A stretch of 64,000 nt of DNA. Source: Haloprofundus halophilus. GTDB taxonomy: Archaea > Halobacteriota > Halobacteria > Halobacteriales > Haloferacaceae. The notes below the pieces were generated by a model, which had not been told where the DNA came from, searched no databases, and saw only the letters and a program-made list of their open reading frames with translations. A program made the translations under genes and the position numbers. The stretch is from positions 1,674,001-1,738,000 of the forward strand of contig NZ_QQRR01000001.1 in the NCBI RefSeq assembly GCF_003439925.1, read 5' to 3'. Shown piece after piece: positions 34,655-42,169 of this stretch (position 1 is the stretch's first letter; the number at the start of each line of letters is the position of its first letter).

Positions 34655-35083
34655 ATGGCCGAGTTTCCAGACGAACGTCAACTCGTAGTGGAGGTACGCT
34701 CCCAGTTGGAGCAGTGGACGAACAGCGCTCGGAGGGAGGCGTACACCGAACTGTTCGAGGGCGACGACCCGCTTCTCACCGCCGAAGAGCTCCAGTCGCT
34801 CGACGCACTCGATTCCGCGATGGAACGGGCGGGCGGCGACGGTATCTGGGGGACCGACCAGTACGGAATCCACACGGCCGGTACCGGGAGTTCAGACGCC
34901 TCGCTCGGCGTCGTCTGCGTCTACCACCCGCAGATAACCGACGACTCCGTCCTCCGGGGGCGCGAGGGTCTCGACGACGAGACGGAGGAGCGGCTCAACG
35001 CGGCGCTCTGGACGTACAGTGAACGCGTCGCGGAACTCGTCGGCCGAGAGCTCGACGCGTACGTCGAGCGAAAGGGGAGATAG
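34655..35083 (+). CDS. Conserved haloarchaeal hypothetical protein
   Basis: A 142-residue acidic protein beginning MAEFPDERQLVVEVRSQLEQW. It has a central GTDQYGIHTAGTGSSDAS segment and a long C-terminal helix (RLNAALWTYSERVAELVGRE). I cannot place it in a named family. The ATG at 34655 is preferred to an upstream GTG-type start. It is followed by the 23-bp tandem repeat. Confidence 0.65.
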   Translation: MAEFPDERQLVVEVRSQLEQWTNSARREAYTELFEGDDPLLTAEELQSLDALDSAMERAGGDGIWGTDQYGIHTAGTGSSDASLGVVCVYHPQITDDSVLRGREGLDDETEERLNAALWTYSERVAELVGRELDAYVERKGR

Positions 35084-35150
35084 TGCCGTCGGAGACGGCG
35101 TCTGTTCGGGAGAAAGGAAAAGAGAGGCCAGACGGGATTCGGCCCGCCTA

Positions 35151-35298
35151 CCGTCCGACTGCTCGAATACGGACCGTCCAACTGCTCGAATACGGACCGT
35201 CCAACTGCTCGAACACGGACCGTCCAACTGCTCGAACACGGACCGTCCAACTGCTCGAACACGGACCGTCCAACTGCTCGAACACGGACCGTCCGACT
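35151..35298. repeat. 23-bp tandem repeat, six copies
   Basis: The unit CTGCTCGAAYACGGACCGTC plus CAA begins at 35159, 35182, 35205, 35228, 35251 and 35274. The copies are almost identical: the Y position is T in the first two and C in the rest. The array is preceded by a partial unit (CCGTCCGA). It ends 29 bases before the DUF5783 ATG, so it lies where the promoter of that gene would be expected. Confidence 0.95.
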
Positions 35299-35326
35299 TT
35301 TGCGCACCCCCGACCGACTCCCGTGT

Positions 35327-35650
35327 ATGACCGACTTCGACCCCGAGAAGTTCGAAGAGAAGTACGTCCACTACTTCCCGCAACTGCAACGCGCGTACAA
35401 GAGCGCGTTCGAGACGATGAACGAGAAGTACGACTCGACGCTCATCCACGGCATCGACCAGCAGATTCTCAACGAGTCCGAGCCGGTGTACGAGGACGGT
35501 CGCTTCCGCATCCGGTTGCCCGAGAACCCCTACGACCGCCTCACGAGCGTCGTCGTCGACGACGAGAAACTGGACGCGACGCTGGAACGGTACGTCGAGG
35601 AGTTGGAGGCCGAACACCACCGCGTGTTCGGCGTCGAGCGGCCGGAATAG
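35327..35650 (+). CDS. DUF5783 family protein
   Basis: A 107-residue haloarchaeal protein with the family-like start MTDFDPEKFEEKYVHYFPQL. It also has YDSTLIHGIDQQILNESEPVY and DRLTSVVVDDEKLDATLER. Its function is unknown, and it probably is a small helical cytosolic protein. The 23-bp repeat array directly upstream takes the place of a normal promoter, and no TATA box is evident in the short remaining gap. Confidence 0.82.
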   Translation: MTDFDPEKFEEKYVHYFPQLQRAYKSAFETMNEKYDSTLIHGIDQQILNESEPVYEDGRFRIRLPENPYDRLTSVVVDDEKLDATLERYVEELEAEHHRVFGVERPE

Positions 35651-35739
35651 GCGAGCGCCGACGCCGACGTGCACGGTTTCGACTACCGGGGGTCGTTCCG
35701 AACCAAAGGCATAAGACGCCACACCGCCAACCCGCGCAC

Positions 35740-36108
35740 ATGAGTACGGAGCCACAGGACGCCGACGACGACCTCAAAGAGCGCGTCACTAACTTCCTGC
35801 GCCGCAACTTCCCGCAGATTCAGATGCACGGCGGCAGCGCCGCCATCCAGCATCTCGACCGCGAGAACGGCGAGGTGAGCATCGCTCTCGGTGGGGCGTG
35901 TTCCGGGTGCGGTATCTCGCCGATGACCATCCAGGCCATCAAGAGCCGGATGGTCAAAGAGATCCCCGAGATCAACAAGGTCAACGCCGACACCGGTATG
36001 GGTGGCGGTGGGATGGGCGGCGACGGCGGCATGAGTCCGTCGTTCCCCGGCGAGACGACCAGCGACGACGACGGCGGTAGCGACGAAGGCCCGCAGGCCC
36101 CGTTCTAA
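35740..36108 (+). CDS. NifU C-terminal-domain Fe-S protein
   Basis: A 122-residue NfuA/NifU-C type protein. Its domain contains VTNFLRRNFPQIQMHGGSA, and the cluster-binding CxxC is in GACSGCGISPMT. It binds a transient Fe-S cluster for transfer to target proteins. A Gly/Met-rich and acidic tail (about residues 85-122) follows the domain. It is separate from sufU near the left end of the window. Confidence 0.93.
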   Translation: MSTEPQDADDDLKERVTNFLRRNFPQIQMHGGSAAIQHLDRENGEVSIALGGACSGCGISPMTIQAIKSRMVKEIPEINKVNADTGMGGGGMGGDGGMSPSFPGETTSDDDGGSDEGPQAPF

Positions 36109-36201
36109 CTCCGTTTTAGGGGTCGTCTGTCCCGCAGTAGCGTCGGCTTAGCGGCCGGAACATACCCGTGTTTTATTCCCGTTACGGACGGAGAGGGAGG
36201 T

Positions 36202-37749
36202 ATGAGCGACGAGTCTCCCGCGAACGTGTTGTTCGTGGTGATGGACACGGTTCGGAAGGACCACCTGACGCCGTACGGTTACGACAAACCCACGACGCCC
36301 GGCCTCGAATCGTTCGCCGATGAGGCGATGGTGTTCGACCAGGCGGTCGCGCCCGCGCCGTGGACGCTTCCCGTCCACGCGTCGATGTTCACCGGGATGT
36401 ACCCGAGTCGTCACGGTGCCGACCAGGAGACGCCGTACCTCGACAACGCGACGACGCTCGCAGAGACGCTGTCGGCGGCGGGCTACGACACGGCCTGCTA
36501 CTCCTCGAACGCGTGGATTACGCCGTACACCCACCTCACCGACGGCTTCGACGACCAGAACAACTTCTTCGAGGTGATGCCCGGCGACCTGCTGTCGGGA
36601 CCGCTGGCGAAGGCCTGGAAGACGCTCAACGACAACGAACGCCTGCGCACGGTCGCCGACAAACTCGTGAGTTTGGGTAACACCGCCCACGAGTACCTCG
36701 CCGACGGCGAGGGTGCAGACTCGAAGACGCCTGCCGTCATCGACCAGACGATGGAGTTCATCGAGGGGAGCGACCGGTCGTTCGCCTTCATCAACCTGAT
36801 GGACGCCCACCTGCCGTACCACCCCCCGAAGGAGTACAGAGAGCGGTTCGCCCCCGGCGTCGACTCGACGGAGGTGTGCCAGAACTCCAAGGAGTACAAC
36901 TCCGGCGCGCGCGACATCACCGACGGCGAGTGGGAGGACATTCGCGGCCTGTACGACGCCGAAATCGCCCACATCGACGACCAACTCACGCGCCTGTTCG
37001 ACTGGCTGAAGGAGACCGACCGCTGGGACGACACGATGGTCGTCGTCTGCGCCGACCACGGCGAGCTCCACGGCGAGCACGACCTGTACGGTCACGAGTT
37101 CTGCCTGTACGACCCGCTCATCAACGTTCCGCTGATGGTCAAACACCCGGAGCTCGGCACCGGTCGCCGCGACGACCAGGTCGAGTTGGTCGACCTCTAC
37201 CACACCGTACTGGACGCCCTCGACGTCGAAGGCGGAGAGCCCGCTTCGCCCGGTGAGGACGTGGTCGCCCGCGACCGGACTCGGTCGCTGCTCTCGGCGT
37301 CGTACCGCGAGTTCGCCGACGCTGACTCCCCGGACCCCGGCCAGCGGGGGTCGCCCGATGGCGAGTACGCGTTCGTCGAGTACTCCCGCCCGATCGTCGA
37401 ACTCAAACAACTGGAGGAGAAGGCGAAAGCCGGCGGCGTCACGCTCCCGAAGGACTCCCGCTTCTACTCGCGGATGCGCGCCGTTCGACGGCCCGACGCG
37501 AAGTACGTCCGCATCGACCGCATCCCCAACGAGGCGTACCGCCTCGACGAGGACCCCGGTGAGTTGACGAATCTCGCCGGCAAGGGCGACGAGAGAATCG
37601 AGGCCGCGGAGCAGGCGCTCGCCCGCTTCGAGGAGGCCGCCGGCGGCGCGTGGACCGGCGCGGACGACGTGGAAGTGACCGACGACGCGCTGGACGACAT
37701 GGACGACACGACCCAAGAACGGCTCCGGGACCTCGGCTACATGGAGTAA
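36202..37749 (+). CDS. Sulfatase-fold alkaline phosphatase superfamily enzyme
   Basis: A 515-residue protein with AP-superfamily metal motifs: VVMDTVRKDHL at the start (D15) and VVCADHGELHGEHDLYGHE later. In the place of the sulfatase Cys/Ser-x-Pro-x-Arg it has WTLPVHASMFTGMYPSRHG, so a Thr (T55) sits where formylglycine would form. It therefore is unlikely to be a formylglycine sulfatase. It may be a phosphodiesterase or a phosphotransferase acting on cell-surface glycans. No signal peptide is visible. Confidence 0.85.
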   Translation: MSDESPANVLFVVMDTVRKDHLTPYGYDKPTTPGLESFADEAMVFDQAVAPAPWTLPVHASMFTGMYPSRHGADQETPYLDNATTLAETLSAAGYDTACYSSNAWITPYTHLTDGFDDQNNFFEVMPGDLLSGPLAKAWKTLNDNERLRTVADKLVSLGNTAHEYLADGEGADSKTPAVIDQTMEFIEGSDRSFAFINLMDAHLPYHPPKEYRERFAPGVDSTEVCQNSKEYNSGARDITDGEWEDIRGLYDAEIAHIDDQLTRLFDWLKETDRWDDTMVVVCADHGELHGEHDLYGHEFCLYDPLINVPLMVKHPELGTGRRDDQVELVDLYHTVLDALDVEGGEPASPGEDVVARDRTRSLLSASYREFADADSPDPGQRGSPDGEYAFVEYSRPIVELKQLEEKAKAGGVTLPKDSRFYSRMRAVRRPDAKYVRIDRIPNEAYRLDEDPGELTNLAGKGDERIEAAEQALARFEEAAGGAWTGADDVEVTDDALDDMDDTTQERLRDLGYME

Positions 37750-37776
37750 CCGCGTCTCGACCCCGAGCGTCGGAAG

Positions 37777-38673
37777 TTACCGCAGCCCTCGACCCGCTTC
37801 CCACGCCCGCAACAGCGCCGCGAGCGTCCGGTTCGTCGGCACGTCGAGTCGGTGCCGCTCGGCGCGGGCGACGACCTCGCCCGAGATGGCGTCGACCTCG
37901 GTTCGCCGGTCGGCGTCGACGTCTTGGAGCATCGACGACCGGTTCTCGGCGGTCGCGTCGACGACTCTGTCGAGCGCCGCTAGCGCGCGGCGGTTCGGGA
38001 CCGAGACACCTTCGGTTCGGGCGAGACGCGCTGTCTCGCGGGCGGCGGCGCGTGCCACGTCGGCCGCGTCGCCGTCGGCGAGCGCTCCGTTCTCGACTCG
38101 CGCGAGCGCCGTCACCGCGTTGATGCCCGCGTTGACCGCGAGTTTCGTCCAGCGACGCCGCGGCATATCCGTCGCGACGAGCGTCTCGATATCGGCGGCG
38201 CGAAACGCCCGCCCGACTCGTTCGGCGAGCGGGTCGGGTCCGCCGTCGAGCGACCCGAGGACGAGTCGGCCGACGCCGGTACACTCGACGTGGCCGGGTT
38301 CGCGCAGTCGCGCGCCGTAGGTCGCGGTTCCCGCGAGCACGGGCGCGTCGAGTCGCTTCCGGAGCGTCTCCTCCGTGAGGCCGTTCTGCAGCGAGAGCAC
38401 GGCGTCGAACTCGCCGGTCGCGAGCGCCGCTGCCGCGTCGGCGGTGTCGAACGCCTTCACGGTCACGAGCGCGAGGTCGGCGGAGAGACCCGTGCCGTCG
38501 GTCGTCGCGTGAGGTTCGGTACGTGTCTCGACGGCACCGGAGATACGAAGTCCGGACTCGCGGACGCGACTCGCGTGCGGGTCGCGGGCGACGAGCGTCA
38601 CGTCGTGAGCGCGCGCGAGCAACGCGCCGACGAGACTGCCGAGGCTCCCCGCACCGAAGACGACGACGTCCAT
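37777..38673 (-). CDS. panE: 2-dehydropantoate 2-reductase (PanE-like)
   Basis: A 298-residue NADP-dependent reductase of the ketopantoate reductase family. The nucleotide-binding motif is FGAGSLGS (residues 6-13). The catalytic lysine lies in RRWTKLAVNAGINAVTAL (K177). It gives pantoate for coenzyme A synthesis. The rest of the pathway is not nearby, and PanE paralogues with other substrates exist, so the exact reaction is likely but not proven. It is convergent with the sulfatase-fold gene. Confidence 0.88.
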   Translation of the reverse strand: MDVVVFGAGSLGSLVGALLARAHDVTLVARDPHASRVRESGLRISGAVETRTEPHATTDGTGLSADLALVTVKAFDTADAAAALATGEFDAVLSLQNGLTEETLRKRLDAPVLAGTATYGARLREPGHVECTGVGRLVLGSLDGGPDPLAERVGRAFRAADIETLVATDMPRRRWTKLAVNAGINAVTALARVENGALADGDAADVARAAARETARLARTEGVSVPNRRALAALDRVVDATAENRSSMLQDVDADRRTEVDAISGEVVARAERHRLDVPTNRTLAALLRAWEAGRGLR

Positions 38674-38729
38674 ACCACCCCTCTCGAAGCGGTCGATAAA
38701 AAGGCGTTCAGTTCGGGGGACGACCGCGG

Positions 38730-38815
38730 TTCGGCGCAGTTCGGCGCGATTCGGGCACGATTCGGTCTTGATTCAGGCGCAGTTCGGTCGTGATTCGGCT
38801 GTTGTTCGACTGCGA
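38730..38815. repeat. 10-11 bp degenerate repeat, about eight copies
   Basis: TTCGG or close variants recur every 10-11 bases from 38730, giving units such as TTCGGGCACGA, TTCGGTCTTGA, TTCAGGCGCAG, TTCGGTCGTGA and TTCGGCTGTTG. The spacing matches about one turn of DNA helix. The array lies between the panE-like start and the stop of the DUF7130-type gene, so it falls in the region where the panE promoter would be. Confidence 0.7.
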
Positions 38816-38828
38816 GTCGTCGCCGAAC

Positions 38829-39158
38829 TCAGTCCTCGGTCCAGTAGTAGAGGTCCTCTTTCGGCGACCCGCAGTTGGGACACTCGTCGGGGAGGCCGTC
38901 GTCGATCTCTCCCATCTCGCCGCACTCGGTGCAGCGCCACATGAGGTAGCCCTCGCCGAACTCCTGGCCGACGCGGGCGTGTTCGACGCTCAGCGCCTCC
39001 ACTCCCTCGCGCATCGTCACGTAGAAGCCGCCCTCGTCGAAGCCGCGGATCGTCCCGAGTTCGTTGCCGTCGCCGTCGTAGACGGCCTCGCCCAGGTCGA
39101 GTCGTTCGAGTTCCGATTCGGACACGTCGTCGGGGGTCTCGCCACCATCTCCAACCAT
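38829..39158 (-). CDS. DUF7130-type rubredoxin-like protein
   Basis: A 109-residue protein. Its N-terminal half resembles a PRC-barrel/DUF2171-like small beta domain (LGEAVYDGDGNELGTIRGFD). Its C-terminal half is a rubredoxin-like zinc or iron knuckle pair (RCTECGEMGE and CPNCGSPKEDLYYW). It belongs to a haloarchaeal family annotated as rubredoxin-like. Whether it carries electrons or is structural is not known. Confidence 0.82.
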   Translation of the reverse strand: MVGDGGETPDDVSESELERLDLGEAVYDGDGNELGTIRGFDEGGFYVTMREGVEALSVEHARVGQEFGEGYLMWRCTECGEMGEIDDGLPDECPNCGSPKEDLYYWTED

Positions 39159-39239
39159 ATTCGAACGTTCAGCGTCGACGGGGATAAAATTCTGTGACGG
39201 TACCAGCGAGAGTCCGCTCGGCGACGGGCCACCCCGCGT

Positions 39240-40082
39240 TCACTCCGGCGGCGCGTCCCACTCCTCGCCGTCGTCTCGTGGCTCGTAGCCGACCGTCTCG
39301 CGGGCGTGGTCGAGGTCGTCGAGCCACCGTCGTTCGTTGCCGCTCACGCCGTAGAAGTGGTCCCACTCGACGGAGTCGTCGCGGAGACAGCAGTCGACCA
39401 ACTGCGCGAGGTCGCGGCGCGACTGCCACAACCCCTTGAGTCGGGCGACCTGCTCCTCGTAGGCGTCGCTGCCGCGTTCCCACCGGCCGTCCTCGACGCC
39501 GCGCTCGGCGTCGCCGTAGGGATGGTCGTACTCGGGTGCGCGGACGGAGCCGATTCGGAGCGCGTAGAACCGGATGCCGTGGGCCTCCGCGGCGAGGCGA
39601 CCGAGGTCCTCGCCGTAGCTCTTGGTCAGCCCGTAGCGCGAGTCCGGGCGGTGCGGTTCGGTGTGGTCGGTCCTCACCCCTCGGTCGTGGTAAATCTCGG
39701 GCGCGTTCCGCACCTCGACCATCCCGACGGCGTGGTTCGAGGAGGCGAAGACGATGCTGTCGAGGTCGGCGTCGACGGCCGCCTCGTAGACGTTGTGGAG
39801 CGCTTCGAGGTTGTCGGCGAGCGGTTCCGACCAGCCGAGTTCGCGCGAGTCGGGACCGCCCGTCCCCGGTACGAGCGCCAGGTGAACGACCGCGTCTCGG
39901 CCCTCGAAGTGGGGTCGAATCGCGTCGTAGTCGCGCACGTCGGCGACGACGCTGTCGTGCGGGCTCTCGTCGTCGCCGGGTTCGACGTCGAGCAGCGTGA
40001 ACTCGTACTCGTCGCTGTCGCCCAGGTGGTCAGTTATCGCTGTCCCGACGACGCCGTGGCCGCCGGTGATGAGCACGTCCAT
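39240..40082 (-). CDS. NAD-dependent epimerase, uronate dehydrogenase-like
   Basis: A 280-residue SDR with NAD motif TGGHGVVGT (residues 6-14), SSNHAVGM (catalytic Ser) and YGLTKSYGE (YxxxK). The order and spacing resemble uronate or hexuronate dehydrogenases and related short epimerases. It probably oxidises a sugar or sugar acid. No pathway genes adjoin it, so the substrate is not assigned. It lies 82 bases downstream of the amidase operon on the same strand. Confidence 0.83.
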   Translation of the reverse strand: MDVLITGGHGVVGTAITDHLGDSDEYEFTLLDVEPGDDESPHDSVVADVRDYDAIRPHFEGRDAVVHLALVPGTGGPDSRELGWSEPLADNLEALHNVYEAAVDADLDSIVFASSNHAVGMVEVRNAPEIYHDRGVRTDHTEPHRPDSRYGLTKSYGEDLGRLAAEAHGIRFYALRIGSVRAPEYDHPYGDAERGVEDGRWERGSDAYEEQVARLKGLWQSRRDLAQLVDCCLRDDSVEWDHFYGVSGNERRWLDDLDHARETVGYEPRDDGEEWDAPPE

Positions 40083-40164
40083 GCGCTATCACTGACGCGG
40101 CCGGTGATAGTCTCTCGGGCGGCGGGGAGCGGGTCCGAGAGGAGTCGAGCGGGGTACCGCGCGC

Positions 40165-41622
40165 TCAGTCGCCGGTGATGCCGAGTTCGGTGTCGAGGCG
40201 AGCCATCGACTCAGTGTCGAACTCCCCGACCAGGTCGGTGTAGTCGACGTGGTCGGTCCGCGACTGGTACTCCTCGGCGAGCGCCAGCACGGTCGCGTCG
40301 TCGTACGCACGGCCCACGATTTCGATGGCGGTAGGGAGGCCGCGCTCGCCGAACCCGTTCGGCACGGAGACGCCCGGCAGTCCCGCGACGTTCGAGGCCG
40401 CACCCATCGAGGTGCTGCTGTACTCGGCGAAGTAGTCGACGAACGGCGACCCGAGGGGGCTGGCGACCGTCGCTCGCGTCGGGACGACGACAGCGTCGTA
40501 GGGTGCGAGCGTCTCGTCCAACTCGCGCTGTGCGATGGTCCGAACGCGGTTCGCGGTGATGTAGTCCTCGGCGAGGACGGCTTGCTGGGCGTAGCCGCCG
40601 ATTTGGGAGGCCTCGTTCGTGAGTTCGAGCGCGTCGCCGCGGGCGACGAACTCCGCGAACGCCGACGCCGATTCGGCGTCGATGACCGTCCCCGCGACGG
40701 ACGCGTACGGGATATCCGGCAGCGAAATCTCCTCGACGTCGGCGAACTCCGAGAACGTCTCGACCGACCGCCGGTAGTTCTCGCGGACGGCCGGTTGCTC
40801 GTTCTCGCCCGCGCTCGACAGCACCGCGATTCTGGTTTTGCCCCGTAGTCGAGCCGGCGGCTTCGTAGGTGGGCGCTCGGTCGTAGTCGGGTCGCGGTCG
40901 TCGGCTCCGGCGATAACCCGATAGACGTGGTCACAGCCCCGCGCGGAGCGACACATCGGACCGAGTTTGTCCATCGTGTACGACAGCGCCATCGCTCCGT
41001 ACCGACTCACTCGCCCGTAGGTCGGTCGAAAGCCCGCGATGCCGCTGAACGCCGCCGGCGTGGTGATAGAGCCGAACGTCTCGCTGCCGACGGCGAAGCC
41101 GACGAGACCGGCCGCGACGGCCGCGCCGGGTCCGCTAGAGGAACCGCCGGCCCACGCGTCGGTGTTCCAGGGGCTGCTCGTCGGCCCGGTGAAGGTGGCG
41201 TCGGCCGAGTCGTAGAGGAACCCGCCGGCGAGTTCTATCATCGCCAGTTTGGCGACGAGAACCGCGCCGGCCTCGTCGAGGCGTTCGACGACCGTCGCAT
41301 CGTAGTCGAACTGCTGGTCGCGCAGCGGTGCGGCCCCCCACGTCGTCGGATACCCCTCCGCCGCCAGGAGGTCTTTCGCGCCGTACGGGATGCCGAGCAA
41401 CGGGCAGTTCTCACCGCCGCCGTTCGACAGCTCCTCGTCGGCTTCGTCGGCAGCCTCCAGCGCGCGTTCTTCGGTTACGGTGACGACGGCGTTCAGCTCG
41501 TCGCCGACGCTCCGCAGTCGTTCGATGTACGCTTCGGTCAGCTCTCGGGAGGTGTACTCGCCGTTTCGGAGTCCCTCGCCCAGTTCGTCGATAGTCGAGA
41601 AGAGTACCTCGTCGTCGACCAT
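40165..41622 (-). CDS. Amidase (amidase-signature family)
   Basis: A 485-residue amidase-signature enzyme with the Ser-cisSer-Lys triad: K83 (IPYGAKDLL), S161 (AGGSSSGPG) and nucleophile S185 (SETFGSITTPAAFSG), spaced 24 residues between the two serines as in the family. It hydrolyses an amide, and the substrate is unknown. It has no signal peptide. Its ATG overlaps the stop of the upstream Tat-signalled small protein by one base (TGATG). This coupling suggests that the two proteins form a complex. Confidence 0.92.
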   Translation of the reverse strand: MVDDEVLFSTIDELGEGLRNGEYTSRELTEAYIERLRSVGDELNAVVTVTEERALEAADEADEELSNGGGENCPLLGIPYGAKDLLAAEGYPTTWGAAPLRDQQFDYDATVVERLDEAGAVLVAKLAMIELAGGFLYDSADATFTGPTSSPWNTDAWAGGSSSGPGAAVAAGLVGFAVGSETFGSITTPAAFSGIAGFRPTYGRVSRYGAMALSYTMDKLGPMCRSARGCDHVYRVIAGADDRDPTTTERPPTKPPARLRGKTRIAVLSSAGENEQPAVRENYRRSVETFSEFADVEEISLPDIPYASVAGTVIDAESASAFAEFVARGDALELTNEASQIGGYAQQAVLAEDYITANRVRTIAQRELDETLAPYDAVVVPTRATVASPLGSPFVDYFAEYSSTSMGAASNVAGLPGVSVPNGFGERGLPTAIEIVGRAYDDATVLALAEEYQSRTDHVDYTDLVGEFDTESMARLDTELGITGD

Positions 41623-42026
41623 CACTCCTCACCTCGGTACGGTTCGAACGTGTACGCCGGGTCGGTGGTGTACGCGAGGTCGAACTCGCCGACGGCCCCG
41701 CCCGAGGCGAGAATTCCCGCGAGTCGCGTTCGAACGGCGTCGAGTTGGTCGTCGCTCAACTGGTCGCCGTAGTTCGCCTCGACGTAGGCGAGGAGCGCGT
41801 CGGTTCCGACGGGCACGTCCTCTTGCTGAGTGGCGGCGGCGGAGTCGGCAGAGTCGTCGCCATCGCCAGTGCCGGCGTCGTTTTCTGCAGCGGCGGCCGC
41901 CTCCGCGGAACCGAGGAAACCCGCGGCTGCGAGTGCGCCCAACACCGTCCGTCGTCGGAGTCCAGCCGTCTCTTGCCCGTAATCGCGTTCGTGTGTCGTG
42001 TACGTCGGGTCGTGGAATCTCGTCAT
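41622..42026 (-). CDS. Tat-signalled AtzG/GatC-like amidase partner
   Basis: A 134-residue protein. A twin-arginine signal spans GLRRRTVLGALAAAGFLGSAEA (RR at 25-26), followed by an Asp/Ser linker (about 48-70). The C-terminal domain (ALLAYVEANYGDQLSDDQLDAV and on to GEFDLAYTTDPAYTFEPYR) has the shape of AtzG/DUF4089 and GatC: a helical pair ending in an acidic Phe/Pro tail. AtzG and GatC are small partners of amidases. This one would be exported and could carry the amidase out with it (inference). The gene overlaps the amidase start. Confidence 0.65.
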   Translation of the reverse strand: MTRFHDPTYTTHERDYGQETAGLRRRTVLGALAAAGFLGSAEAAAAAENDAGTGDGDDSADSAAATQQEDVPVGTDALLAYVEANYGDQLSDDQLDAVRTRLAGILASGGAVGEFDLAYTTDPAYTFEPYRGEE

Positions 42027-42169
42027 GCGTGCAAATCACTAGCACAAGAAGTAGCGTATTAGATTTTCCTGGTGCAGATGCCTAAATTGAAGCATATCGT
42101 GCGAGATACCCACAGGAGGAGAGGCTGGCGAAGAAAGTAAGTTCGTGGCTCGGACGTGTCGAAACCAGG

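Noticed and set aside
35159-35296. CRISPR array at the 23-bp repeats
   Set aside because: Copies are directly adjacent with no unique spacers, and there are no cas genes.
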